NCBI GenBank assembly: GCA_049680365.1
Contig: JBAUHQ010000061.1
Span: forward strand, 1 to 21,419
DNA: 21,419 nt
Direction of reading: 5' to 3'
DNA from: K23-9 sp049680365
GTDB lineage: Bacteria; Planctomycetota; Planctomycetia; Pirellulales; Pirellulaceae
Shown here: positions 1 to 7,764 of the stretch, piece after piece
Layout of the letters: each line of letters opens with the position of its first letter
Position numbering within the stretch: position 1 is the stretch's first letter
Made by a program: the position numbers and the translations under genes
The notes under the pieces: model-generated
Seen by the model: the letters and a program-made list of their open reading frames with translations, nothing else
Databases searched by the model: none
What the model was told of the DNA's origin: nothing

Positions 1-101
1 GCTTCCATCCGGAGCATGTCTGCCAATGACAAACCAAGGCCGCCGAGGGCACCCACTTGCAAAAACCCGCGTCGGGATAAACCGTTACCACAGCACTTCA
101 T
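1..101 (-). CDS. DUF1501 family protein, N-terminal fragment (runs off window)
   Basis: This is the 5' end of a minus-strand gene cut by the left edge, with 33 codons visible. The peptide begins MKCCGNGLSRRGFLQVGALG and continues with a hydrophobic Gly/Leu-rich stretch and then ADMLRME. The SRRGFLQVGA twin-arginine signal followed by GLGLSL is the usual start of planctomycete DUF1501 proteins, which are exported by the Tat system and belong to an alkaline-phosphatase/sulfatase-like fold group of unknown function. The ATG at 101-99 has a GGAG eight bases upstream (113-110), which supports this start. DUF1501 genes often lie next to a PSCyt/PSD cytochrome-like partner, but none is seen upstream here, so any partner must lie beyond the left edge or be absent. 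Other Tat substrates share the RR signal, so the family call rests on a short match. Confidence 0.8.
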   Translation of the reverse strand, partial: MKCCGNGLSRRGFLQVGALGGLGLSLADMLRME

Positions 102-1439
102 CAGGGAAACTCCAAGGGGTTCGTTCAGCGACGAAAAAATCCAACACAGATAGCAATGTGTCGATCGAGGGTGGCCAAAGAAAAATGGGCAGGACGTCGG
201 CCATCAACAGACGATCAACGCGAGGTGGGGGCAGAGTATGGAAATACCAAACTCATTGGCGAGATTTTCATTCCCCGTTGCGCCACCGTCAAGCGTCAAA
301 TGACGCAACCGATACTTCTGGCTGGCAAAGCCAAGGCCAATCGCCGCGACAGACGACTCTGTAAACTGCGACTGCCAGACCCTTCTGGGGGGCAACGGCC
401 ATCCTCAGGATTTGCTACTTTTCCACCTTCCGCCAACAACCCGTAAGCAACTCGCCGACTTATTGCTGTCGTTTCGCTGCTACGGAATGCTATTCACGAT
501 TCCGGCATGATGGTTGACGTTGCGATGGAATAGAACGTAGCTGATCGGAAGCTTGCCATAATGCGTCATGGGCACATGCGTTAACCGCGTTCTAAATCGC
601 AGGTTTGGCAACGGAATTTGGTATCGAATCGATACTACATGGTCAATGTCGCACAACACGTACTACCAACGTGCGCGACCGGGTACGTCGCCAGTTGGCA
701 CTTGTGAAATCTCGGGGCATGAAGGTTCGATGTCTCGTCGCGACGGGAACAATCAACAGTGATTCAGTAAATTGAATTGGAGTTAATCAGGCTAATGTCC
801 AAACGGAACCGGAGCCATGACTGTCGACGATTGAGAGACTCACCGAAACTTGAAAACGCCCAAAACACACCGCCATATTGATCGGCCTGCTGCTAGCCTG
901 GATATTGCACTCCAATTGTAGGCCGTATCAAGCAAACCCTTTGCGTGCCGGAACTTCGGTCGATGTTTTTAAACAACTCGTAATGACAGTGTGTATTCCA
1001 GTGGATTGGTTTGCGCCGCTACGGCATTGCTCAATCGACCTTGGTCCGGCCTACATGCAATATCCGGGCTAGCTACTGGTGCAGCAGTAGAGGGCGCGGA
1101 GAGTGAGGCTGCTGAGACACTTGTTGAAGGTCTGATGGTGATTCCAACTATTGATGCTGGATGTAGAAGAATCTGGCAGGTCGGAACGATGCGCAAACCA
1201 CGCCTTTCCCCAATCTTCCAATTGGTTGATTCCAGCTGATTGAGGAATGCTGATAGCGTTTTCCGCCGGGTGTCCACAAGTAGCCAAGATTCACGATGAC
1301 GTTCCCATCAGCATAAGCCCATCCGGGCGGATGAACGATTCCGGTAGGGGTGGCCGAGCATCGGTCCGATGATTGCCTGGGTTTGGTGAACGACCAATAA
1401 AGACCGGCAGCGTGGGGTGTGATCGGAGAGTTTTTTGGT
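102..1439. other. Long gene-poor spacer
   Basis: About 1.3 kb between the DUF1501 start and the 3' end of the MDR gene. Open frames on both strands are short (up to about 110 codons, apart from a shadow reaching into the MDR gene) and show no recognisable motif, good ribosome binding site or family resemblance. No tRNA-like fold was seen. One perfect 15-bp palindrome lies at 621-635. The stretch may hold decayed genes or interspersed repeats, but only one copy of each candidate is in the window, so this cannot be shown. Confidence 0.6.
621..635. repeat. Perfect 15-bp palindrome GTATCGA-A-TCGATAC
   Basis: Seven-base arms GTATCGA and TCGATAC flank a single A. It sits in the middle of the gene-poor spacer, not directly in front of a gene. 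It could be a dyad operator or chance; nothing next to it favours a role. Confidence 0.35.
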
Positions 1440-2464
1440 TTAACTGATTCGGACCAGTTGCTTGCCAAGGTTGTCGCCTTCAAAGAGGCCGATGAATGCT
1501 GCGGGGGCATTTTCGAGTCCTTCAGTGATGGATTCTTCCCAGGCGACTTGGTTCGATTTGATGAGTGATGCCATCTCTTGAATGAACTCATCTTGTGCAT
1601 CCATGTGGTCGCGAACGATGAAGCCCTGCATGCGAATGCGTTTGGCGATGATTTTGAACAGGTTTCGTGGGGCGACTGGTGGATCGGTGGCGTTGTAGGT
1701 GGCGATCATGCCACATTCGACGCAGACTCCGAAGTCGTTCATAGCGTCCAGGCGGCTTCGAGGTGATCGCTGCCGACATTGTCGAAGTAGACGTCAATTC
1801 CGTCGGGCGCGTGCTGTTTGAGTGCTGCGGTGAGGTCGTCAGTTTCCTTGTAGTTGATGACCGCGTCGATGCCTGTGTTGTCCTTGAGCCAGTCTATTTT
1901 TTCGGCTTTCCCGGCACTGCCGATCACGCGGCAGTCTCTGGCCTTGGCAAGTTGGCAGACGATGGAGCCAACAGCGCCTGATGCAGCCGAAACAAAGACG
2001 GTAGTACCGGATTGGAGTTTGGCGATTTTGTTCAGGCCAACCCATGCGGTCATGCCTGTCATTCCAAGTGCCCCAAGATAAGTTTGCACGGGAGCAACGT
2101 TTGGATCGACGACCGTGACACCGTTACCGCTCGACTTCCAAAACTCGCGCCATCCCAAATTCCCTAGAACATAGTCGCCTTCTTGGAAGTCATCGTTCTT
2201 CGTCTCGACGACCTTTCCGATGCAGCCACCTTCGAGCGGCTCATCAATCTTGAAAGCTGGGACATAGCTGTCGCCCACTTTCATCCGGCCTCGCATGTAC
2301 GGATCGACCGACATCCACTCATTCTTGACCAGGAATTCGCCGTCGGTGATCGATGAGAGTTCCGTGGTAGTTACCTTGAAGTTGTCTTTTTGCGGCACGC
2401 CTTCGGGACGTGACGCGAGAACGATTTGCTGTGACTTGATTGCGATGGAAGTGTTAGTAGTCAT
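1440..2464 (-). pseudogene. CurA-like NADP-dependent MDR oxidoreductase, split by one frameshift
   Basis: Medium-chain reductase of the zinc-independent CurA/leukotriene B4 dehydrogenase group, which reduces the C=C bond of enones with NADPH. The first part (2464-1739, 241 aa) has the N-terminal catalytic domain (WMSVDPYMRGRM at about 51-62) and the nucleotide-binding SAASGAVGSIVCQLAK. It ends DNVGSDHLEAAWTL followed by TGA. The second part (1742-1440, 100 aa) begins MNDFGVCVECGMIATYN and runs to the natural C-terminus. Joined, they give about 341 aa, the usual family length, with nothing missing. The break is a one-base loss: CTATGAAC where CTGATGAAC would restore the frame. The stop and the downstream ATG overlap as ATGA. 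It may be a real mutation, an assembly error, or a two-part product by reinitiation. It is last in the SDR-ALDH-MDR group, and no clear Shine-Dalgarno precedes the ATG at 2464. Confidence 0.85.
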
Positions 2465-2490
2465 GTTTTGATTCGTGGATTGATCGAGGC

Positions 2491-2519
2491 GTAGCTACAA
2501 GCTGGCCGCTTGTGGTTAC
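2491..2519. repeat. Intergenic hairpin, 12-bp stem (related to hairpins at 5579 and 7727)
   Basis: Left arm 2491-2502 (GTAGCTACAAGC), loop TGGCC at 2503-2507, right arm 2508-2519 (GCTTGTGGTTAC). Read as plus-strand RNA, all 12 positions pair, two as G-U. Read from the minus strand, those two become A-C mismatches. It fills the 62-bp spacer between the ALDH stop and the MDR start. The same core (GTAG, ACAA, a TGGC/TGCC centre, then the complement) recurs at 5579-5611 and 7727-7757, so I read it as a small interspersed repeat. Confidence 0.6.
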
Positions 2520-2526
2520 GAGGATG

Positions 2527-3897
2527 TTACTTCTTGCCGAGGTGGATCAGCTTCTTATTGACGAATTCGAGGATTCCGAGATGGGAAAGCTCGCGACCGT
2601 AGCCGGAGTTCTTGATGCCTCCGAATGGTAGCTCGGCTTGTGACTTGGTCGGCTGATTGATGAATATCATGCCGGTTTCGATTCTCTCGGCGACACGACG
2701 CCCACGCTCGATGTCGGCGGTGAAGACACTTCCTCCGAGACCGTAGGACGAATCGTTGGCCAGTTCGATCGCGGCGGCTTCGTCTTTGACGACGTAGATG
2801 GTTGCGACGGGGCCGAATAGCTCTTGGTCGTAGGTGGGATTGTCTGGCGTCACGTCGGTCAGGATCGTCGGATTAAAATAGGCACCTTCGCGGTCAGGGC
2901 GATCACCGCCGAGCAACACGGTCGCTCCGGCATTGATGGACGATTGAACTTTCTCAAGTAGGTCGACAGCGGCGGCTTCGGTCGAAAGTGGTGCGAGTGT
3001 GGTTTCGTCGTCCATGGGGTCGCCCATTTTTAAGTTCGACATCTGCTCCTTGAGGCTGGCGATGAAAGATTCTGCGACGTCTTCGACGACGATAAAACGT
3101 TTCGATGCGACGCAGGACTGACCGGCGTTGACCATACGGCCTTTGACGGCATGCTCAACTGTGTGACCCAGGTCGGCGTCATCGAGGACGATGAACGCGT
3201 CGTTGCCGCCTAGTTCGAGGACACTTCGCTTTAGGTTCTTTCCGGCAAGGGCCGCGACGGCTGCTCCCGCCGGTTCACTTCCTGTCAACGAGACGCCTTG
3301 GACTCGCTTGTCCGAAACGATCGCTTCGACGAACTCAGAGGGAATGAAAAGGTTCGTGTAGACGCCGTCGGGAAGGCCGCATTCGGTGAACAGTTCTTCG
3401 ATGGAAGTTGCACACTGAGGCACATTGCTGGCGTGTTTTACTATCACGGTGTTGCCCGCCATAATGTTGGGTGTCGCAAAACGCACGACTTGGTAGAACG
3501 GAAAATTCCAGGGCATCACGCCCATCAAGACACCGAGCGGTTCGTAATGGATGTAGGCGTTGGCACCCTCGACGTCCATCTCCTGGTCAGCAAGGAACTT
3601 CTCGGCACCGTTTGCATAGAATTCCGCGATGTTGGCGCAGTATTCGATCTCGTACTGGCTCTCGGAGATACGCTTACCCATGTCGAGCGTGATCGTCCGT
3701 GCGTACTCGTCAGCGTCGGCCCTGAGCAGCTCCGCGAACTTCAGCAAGCAATTCTTTCGTTGATCGAAGGTGGTGTTGCGCCATTCCTGAAAGGCTTCGT
3801 GCGCAGAACCGATCGCTTCGATGACCGCATCTTTCGTTTGTGGCTCGAACTGCTTTAGTTCTTCGTTCGTCGCGGGATTGATGCTGGTGATGGTCAT
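2527..3897 (-). CDS. NAD(P)-dependent succinate-semialdehyde dehydrogenase (Sad/YneI-like)
   Basis: Aldehyde dehydrogenase of 456 aa, close to the roughly 460 aa of E. coli Sad/YneI. Visible hallmarks are PWNFPFYQ (129-136) with the oxyanion-hole Asn130, the cofactor-binding VIVKHAS with Lys154, GSEPAGAA after the nucleotide-binding turn (206-213), general-base Glu228 in LELGG, the catalytic Cys262 in NAGQSCVASKR, and ELFGPVATIY near the C-terminus. The order LTGSEPAGAAVAALAGKN then LELGGNDAFIVLDDADL is typical of the Sad branch, which oxidises succinate semialdehyde to succinate; other aldehydes cannot be excluded. It lies 78 bp downstream of the SDR gene and 62 bp upstream of the MDR gene on the same strand, suggesting one transcript for carbonyl reduction and oxidation. 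No strong Shine-Dalgarno precedes the ATG at 3897. Confidence 0.92.
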   Translation of the reverse strand: MTITSINPATNEELKQFEPQTKDAVIEAIGSAHEAFQEWRNTTFDQRKNCLLKFAELLRADADEYARTITLDMGKRISESQYEIEYCANIAEFYANGAEKFLADQEMDVEGANAYIHYEPLGVLMGVMPWNFPFYQVVRFATPNIMAGNTVIVKHASNVPQCATSIEELFTECGLPDGVYTNLFIPSEFVEAIVSDKRVQGVSLTGSEPAGAAVAALAGKNLKRSVLELGGNDAFIVLDDADLGHTVEHAVKGRMVNAGQSCVASKRFIVVEDVAESFIASLKEQMSNLKMGDPMDDETTLAPLSTEAAAVDLLEKVQSSINAGATVLLGGDRPDREGAYFNPTILTDVTPDNPTYDQELFGPVATIYVVKDEAAAIELANDSSYGLGGSVFTADIERGRRVAERIETGMIFINQPTKSQAELPFGGIKNSGYGRELSHLGILEFVNKKLIHLGKK

Positions 3898-3975
3898 GAG
3901 AGGAATCTCTGTACGGAAGGAGGTTCTGGCTTGGTGTCGCGAAATTCGCTACGTGTGAATTTCGACAGATCGTGG

Positions 3976-4746
3976 TCAGACGCCTTGTAACTTGGCAACC
4001 AACTTCCGGGTTGCGAAACGTGGCAGGAAGCTTGTGGATGTCACCATCAAACGATTTTTCCAACCTGGAATGACGATGTCTTCGTTGTTGACGTAGCCCT
4101 CGTAGCCGGCTTTGGCGACGGCTTCGGCTGACATCGTTGCCGAAGAAAACATGTCTAGCTTGCCCATACCGGAGTCTTCGCCGAATCCGGTCTCCGTTGC
4201 ACCTGGTTCGAGGCACGTGATGTGGACGCCGGAACCTGCGACTTCTTCTCGCAATCCCTCGGTGAATGACAAAACGTACGCTTTCGATGCGTAGTAGACC
4301 GATATATTTGGTCCGGCCTGATAGGCAGCAATCGACCCGACGTTAAGAACTCCGCCATTGCCTCGCTGAAGCATTTCGGGAAGTAGCATCCGAGTCAGCC
4401 GCGTGAGAGCGACGACGTTGACCATCAGCATGTCGGTTCGGCGATCAGCGGAAAGCTCGGCGAACTTACCGAGCGCACCGAAGCCCGCGTTGTTGACGAG
4501 CGTGTCAACTTGGATGACACGCTCCGTAAGATAGTGGCAAAGTTCGTCGACCCCGTCAGGCTTGGCGAGATCAGTTGGTATGACGGTAGCATTGACACCG
4601 TGCTTCTCGCGGACGTCGTTGGCCAACTCAATTAGCTTGTCTTCGCTTCGTGCAACAAGCACCACATCATCGCCGCCGGCGGCAAACTGCTTCGCAAGTT
4701 CCCAGCCGATTCCGGAGGAAGCTCCTGTGATTAGAGTGGTAGCCAT
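3976..4746 (-). CDS. Short-chain dehydrogenase/reductase (DltE-like classical SDR)
   Basis: Classical SDR of 256 aa. It shows the cofactor motif GASSGIG (8-14), NNAG (85-88), Asn110, the catalytic Ser138 in NVGSIAAY and the YxxxK pair Tyr151/Lys155 in YYASKAY. A PGATETGF segment after strand 6 is characteristic of the DltE/YdfG-type NADP-dependent branch. The substrate is unknown. The start is well supported: an AAGGAAAG Shine-Dalgarno lies a few bases upstream of the ATG at 4746. It is first in the minus-strand group SDR, ALDH, MDR and is divergent from the PAP2 gene, so the promoter of this group should lie in the roughly 110-bp gap at 4747-4858. The three dinucleotide-dependent enzymes may act together on reactive carbonyls, but that is inference from position. 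Confidence 0.93.
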   Translation of the reverse strand: MATTLITGASSGIGWELAKQFAAGGDDVVLVARSEDKLIELANDVREKHGVNATVIPTDLAKPDGVDELCHYLTERVIQVDTLVNNAGFGALGKFAELSADRRTDMLMVNVVALTRLTRMLLPEMLQRGNGGVLNVGSIAAYQAGPNISVYYASKAYVLSFTEGLREEVAGSGVHITCLEPGATETGFGEDSGMGKLDMFSSATMSAEAVAKAGYEGYVNNEDIVIPGWKNRLMVTSTSFLPRFATRKLVAKLQGV

Positions 4747-4828
4747 GCTTTCTTTCCTTTTTGTGAAGTTTGCTTTTAGGTCTGGCTCACACTGACGCGA
4801 TTATCGTGCCAAACGGATGATCTAGGCA

Positions 4829-5584
4829 GTGGCATATGACTTGCGTTGCTGGAGCAGAATGAAAACAGCAAGCAAGCGATTCTTTCATCAACGATACCGT
4901 CAGCTAATGCAGTTCTTCCGCGGTCGCGAGCCAACGGTGCTGTTCGGGCTGCTGGTCATGGTGCTGGCAGTTTGGGGATTGATCGAGTTGACCGACGAAG
5001 TGCTGGAGGGTAGCACCGATGCGTTTGATCGCTGGGCGGTGCGTAGTTTGCGAGAAGCGAACGACCCTGCCAATCCGATCGGTCCCACTTGGATGGAAGA
5101 AGCTGGCCGCGACTTGACGGCCCTTGGTGGAATAGCGGTCATGTTGATCGCTATTGCGTCATCCGCAGGCTTTCTGGCTATCAACCGAGCGTATCGGACC
5201 ATGACCGTTTTGTTGATCTCGACGCTGAGCGGCATGGGAGCGACTTTGTTGATGAAGTCGCTGTTCGCACGTCCTCGTCCCGACTTCGTTCCGCATCTTT
5301 CGCATGTGTACACAAGCAGCTTTCCGAGCGGACATTCAATGATGGCCGCGGTCGTCTATCTAACGCTGGCGGTATTGATCGCTCCTGTGCTGCGTCATTT
5401 TTGGCTACGGTTCTATGCCATCGCTGTCGCCGCTGGATTGACCGTGCTGGTTGGAATTAGCCGCGTCTACATGGGTGTTCATTATCCGACCGACGTGCTT
5501 GCTGGATGGACAGCCGGCTTGGTGTGGGCGCTTACTTGTTGGTTGATCGCGCGAGGGATCAACTCGAAATCGATCGTTCCGTAG
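4829..5584 (+). CDS. PAP2-family membrane phosphatase
   Basis: Integral membrane phosphatase of the PAP2/PgpB type, which removes phosphate from lipids such as phosphatidate, phosphatidylglycerol phosphate or undecaprenyl pyrophosphate. With the first possible start (GTG 4829, 251 aa) all three signature blocks are intact: K143-x6-R150-P151 (KSLFARPRP), P166-S-G-H169, and S211-R-x5-H218-x3-D222 (SRVYMGVHYPTD). About five or six hydrophobic segments are visible, and the motifs fall on the outer face in known members. The ATG at 4859 (residue 11) has GGAG four bases upstream and is a good alternative start giving 241 aa. The final CCG TAG lies inside the hairpin repeat at 5579-5611. It opens a plus-strand set with YihY and PmtA-like genes, which suggests a membrane-lipid role. 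The exact substrate cannot be told. Confidence 0.93.
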   Translation: MAYDLRCWSRMKTASKRFFHQRYRQLMQFFRGREPTVLFGLLVMVLAVWGLIELTDEVLEGSTDAFDRWAVRSLREANDPANPIGPTWMEEAGRDLTALGGIAVMLIAIASSAGFLAINRAYRTMTVLLISTLSGMGATLLMKSLFARPRPDFVPHLSHVYTSSFPSGHSMMAAVVYLTLAVLIAPVLRHFWLRFYAIAVAAGLTVLVGISRVYMGVHYPTDVLAGWTAGLVWALTCWLIARGINSKSIVP

Positions 5585-5611
5585 CAACTAGCTGGCGGCT
5601 GGCGGCTACGG
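5579..5611. repeat. Hairpin repeat containing the PAP2 stop codon
   Basis: Arms CCGTAGC (5579-5585) and GCTACGG (5605-5611) are perfect 7-base complements around a 19-base GC-rich loop containing AGCTGGCGGC. The TAG stop of the PAP2 gene (5582-5584) is in the left arm. It shares ends and core with the hairpins at 2491-2519 and 7727-7757. No T-run follows, so a classical terminator is unlikely. Confidence 0.55.
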
Positions 5612-5686
5612 TCCTCTGGCATGGGATTTGCCTTGATGTTCTTCGCTGACCCAAGAACACAATTCCCCAACCGATCTCACGAGCCG

Positions 5687-6604
5687 ATGGATTTTCTGAA
5701 ACAGACATTCTCCGAATTCTCGAAAGATCGCTGCACGACGCTTGCCGCAGCGTTGGCCTACTACACGGCATTTGCACTGCCTCCCCTGCTGTACCTGTTG
5801 TTAACCGTGCTGACGTTTGGCTTGTCCGTCGCGTATGAGAGCGATAGTGCGAAAGAGAAGGCTCAAGCGGTTTTGAAAGAACAAGCCACCGAGATGCTCG
5901 GCAACGAAGCGGCGGCGGAAGGCATCACCACGATTCTTGAGAACAATCGTGAAGCAGGAGGTGCTTGGTGGAAAACGCTGCTGAGTTTCGCGGGAATTAT
6001 CGTCGGAGCAACAGGCGTTGTCGGTGCTTTGCAGGATTCTCTCAACCGAGTGTGGCAGGTGAAGCCAGATCCCGAGACATCGAGCATTCTTACGATGCTT
6101 GGGAAACGAGTCATGTCGCTTGCGATGATTCTGGGTCTTGGCTTTCTGCTCCTCGTTTCGATCGTCGTTTCATCGGTTCTCTCCAGCGTCGGCGAACAAC
6201 TCGGCGACGCTATCGGTGTCAGCAGCGGAGTTGCTGGCACCATCAACTATGGTGTTCAAGCGGCGGTTGTGTTTACCGTCTTTGCCGCAATCTTCAAGTT
6301 CATGCCCGATGCGGAGGTGAAGCTGCGTGATGTACTGGTTGGAGCGGGGATCACGACAGCCCTCTTTCTTGCAGGTCGATTCGCGATGCAAGTCTACTTT
6401 TCGTACAGTGAGCCAGGTGCACAACTTGGCGCTGCCGCCGCGTCGCTTGCCGTGATCCTGGTTTGGGTCTATTACTCCGCGACGATTGTGTTGCTGGGGG
6501 CTGAGGCGACTCAAGTTTACGCCGTTCGCTACGGAGACGGGATTCAGCCCGAAGAAAACGCAGTTCGTGTTGTTGAAAATATTCGTCGCTCGGAGACGGC
6601 CTAA
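5687..6604 (+). CDS. YihY/virulence factor BrkB family membrane protein
   Basis: Integral membrane protein of the YihY/BrkB (UPF0761) family; molecular function is unsettled. From the ATG at 5687 it is 305 aa, near the usual family length. The family pattern is clear: DRCTTLAAALAYYTAFALPPLLYLL at the start, the segment GATGVVGALQDSLNRVWQVKP, then four more hydrophobic helices, FKFMPDAEVKLRDVLVGA and the terminal GAAAASLAVILVWVYYSATIVLLGAEATQVYA. About six transmembrane helices are expected. The frame is open back to 5621, but those extra 22 residues (MGFALMFFADPRTQFPN...) do not resemble the family and overlap the area after the repeat, so 5687 is preferred. The methyltransferase ATG begins two bases after its TAA, so these two are almost certainly cotranscribed. 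A residue stretch around 50-90 is charged and probably faces the periplasm. Confidence 0.92.
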   Translation: MDFLKQTFSEFSKDRCTTLAAALAYYTAFALPPLLYLLLTVLTFGLSVAYESDSAKEKAQAVLKEQATEMLGNEAAAEGITTILENNREAGGAWWKTLLSFAGIIVGATGVVGALQDSLNRVWQVKPDPETSSILTMLGKRVMSLAMILGLGFLLLVSIVVSSVLSSVGEQLGDAIGVSSGVAGTINYGVQAAVVFTVFAAIFKFMPDAEVKLRDVLVGAGITTALFLAGRFAMQVYFSYSEPGAQLGAAAASLAVILVWVYYSATIVLLGAEATQVYAVRYGDGIQPEENAVRVVENIRRSETA

Positions 6605-6606
6605 CC

Positions 6607-7209
6607 ATGCCTCTCTCCATCGCAAAACCAGCCGCACCCTCTTTCGCCAAGCGAGCGTTCTTCGTCATGCGAGCGTGGTGGAAACAGCCTGAGGATGTAG
6701 CGACGATCTGCCCAAGCTCACCGTATTTGACGGAGCATATCGCGGATCGCGTTTGTGTTCGCGAAGCATCCTCGCTACTTGAACTCGGACCGGGCGCTGG
6801 TGGAACAACGGCCGCGCTGTTGACGAAGATGCGACCAGATAGCCGGCTGCTTGCAATCGACAAAATGCCCGCATTCGGAGAGGCGTTGAAAGAAATCGTT
6901 GATCCTCGCTTGTCGATCGAAATCGGTGACGCGGTTGATCTCATCGGTAGTTTAGAGCGGCACGGCTTCGGTCAACCCGATGTGATCGTCTCGGGAATCC
7001 CGTTTAGTGCGTTGCCAAATTCCGTCGCCAAGGCGATCGCTCAATCGGTTTATGCTGCTCTGGCTCCGGGCGGCACATTCATCGCTTATCAGGTGCGGTC
7101 GGATATCGAGCAGTATGCTCTTCCGTTGTTCGGACCATCGAAGTGTGAAGTGATCACACTGAATCTTCCGCCGCTGAAAGTCTTCGAGTGGAAGAAAGTC
7201 ACTACTTGA
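6607..7209 (+). CDS. PmtA-like SAM-dependent methyltransferase (phospholipid N-methyltransferase family)
   Basis: Class I SAM-dependent methyltransferase of 200 aa. Motif I is LLELGPGAGGTT (57-68), an acidic residue ending strand 2 is Asp85 in LLAIDKMP, and the post-II region has SGIPFSALP (129-137). This last block and the opening FFVMRAWWKQPEDVATICPSSPYL resemble bacterial phospholipid N-methyltransferases such as PmtA, which convert phosphatidylethanolamine toward phosphatidylcholine, and the related rRNA-dimethylase-like group. The start is fixed by the two-base gap after the YihY stop. Position beside a PAP2 lipid phosphatase and a membrane protein favours a lipid substrate, but a small-molecule substrate is also possible. 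No membrane segment is seen, so it would act at the cytoplasmic face. Confidence 0.8.
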   Translation: MPLSIAKPAAPSFAKRAFFVMRAWWKQPEDVATICPSSPYLTEHIADRVCVREASSLLELGPGAGGTTAALLTKMRPDSRLLAIDKMPAFGEALKEIVDPRLSIEIGDAVDLIGSLERHGFGQPDVIVSGIPFSALPNSVAKAIAQSVYAALAPGGTFIAYQVRSDIEQYALPLFGPSKCEVITLNLPPLKVFEWKKVTT

Positions 7210-7344
7210 AAATCGTGACGAGACATCTCGCGAGGGGAACCGTTGCTCCCACTCGAGTCCCGTAATGGCACTGCGTTTGCTTCCTTCAATTGAAACACTC
7301 AATGGAAACGTTCAATGTACGCGCTCAGTGGGAACACTAAACAG

Positions 7345-7358
7345 CGGCCTCTTGGCCG
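7345..7358 (+). repeat. Small hairpin just upstream of the GGPLDG gene
   Basis: CGGCC (7345-7349), loop TCTT, GGCCG (7354-7358). It ends right before the GAGGAAGG ribosome binding region of the gene starting at 7373, so folding could affect access to it. The stem is short and the effect is speculative. Confidence 0.3.
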
Positions 7359-7372
7359 AGGAAGGTGACGAA

Positions 7373-7732
7373 ATGAATCCCTTACGAGATTTTTCCGCCA
7401 AGGTAAGCGGTTGGATTGAAAAATGGCTGGCGTCAAAGACATGCGTTGGTGAAGCGGAACTGCCTGCGGAGTTCGACATTGAATTTCTGGGTGGCCCATT
7501 GGACGGTCATCGCGAGACCATCAGCCGGAACCGTTTCGCTTGCATGCCCGACTGGATCGAGATTCCGATATCGCGTGCGCAGTTTGATCTGCTCGAAGGT
7601 ATCGAGCCTAAGTCATACTCGGTACCAACTAGCGTTGCGGTCTATGATCTGGTTCGCGTAGCGGCGCAGTGGCGGTTCCGCTTTCGGCAACAAGTTCCGG
7701 CACGTCGGATGCGAGATCGGTCGAGACCGTAG
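7373..7732 (+). CDS. Small GGPLDG-motif protein of unknown function
   Basis: Predicted 119-aa soluble protein. I do not recognise a characterised family. It contains GGPLDGH (40-46) followed at a distance by YDLVRV and WRFRFRQ, an arrangement that recurs in small uncharacterised bacterial proteins (FxGGPLDG near the start, YxL near the end). The frame is open back to 7265, but the ATG at 7373 has a strong GAGGAAGG Shine-Dalgarno ending about seven bases upstream and begins the more protein-like part; the earlier ATG has none. It lies 163 bp after the methyltransferase gene on the same strand. Its last codons, CCG TAG, sit inside the hairpin repeat at 7727-7757, and the Arg/Pro-rich tail (ARRMRDRSRP) may be partly repeat-derived. 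No signal peptide or membrane helix is apparent. Confidence 0.7.
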   Translation: MNPLRDFSAKVSGWIEKWLASKTCVGEAELPAEFDIEFLGGPLDGHRETISRNRFACMPDWIEIPISRAQFDLLEGIEPKSYSVPTSVAVYDLVRVAAQWRFRFRQQVPARRMRDRSRP

Positions 7733-7757
7733 TCACAACCTGCCAGCTTGTGAGCTA
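7727..7757. repeat. Hairpin repeat containing the stop codon of the GGPLDG gene
   Basis: Left side CCGTAGTCACAA (7727-7738), centre CCTGCCAGC, right side TTGTGAGCTA (7748-7757). TAG-TCACAA pairs with TTGTGAGCTA with one bulged base. Compared with the reverse complement of the 2491-2519 hairpin, CACAACCTGCCAGCTTGT matches CACAAGCGGCCAGCTTGT at 16 of 18 positions. The TAG stop (7730-7732) lies in the left arm. Confidence 0.5.
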
Positions 7758-7764
7758 AACAGCC

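Noticed and set aside
14..18. Lipoprotein signal for the LamG-sulfatase (LVLC near residue 17)
   Set aside because: The residue before Cys is Leu, not Gly/Ala/Ser, so it does not fit a lipobox; an ordinary signal peptide is more likely. Coordinates here are residues of the protein encoded at 14030-16003.
26..364. 112-codon plus-strand frame
   Set aside because: Its start overlaps the DUF1501 5' end on the other strand, and the product is basic, low in hydrophobic content and without motifs.
969..1277. 102-codon minus-strand frame in the gene-poor spacer
   Set aside because: Overlaps other equally long frames on both strands; low-complexity Ser/Ala stretch, no family resemblance.
1148..1600. 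150-codon minus-strand frame overlapping the MDR C-terminus
   Set aside because: The part over the MDR gene is out of frame with a clear reductase C-terminus. The segment near GWAYADGNVIVNLGYLWTPGG is curious but has no second copy or family match in the window.
1739..1745. Programmed -1 frameshifting in the MDR gene
   Set aside because: No slippery heptamer or downstream structure is seen at the junction; a simple one-base deletion or sequencing error explains it better.
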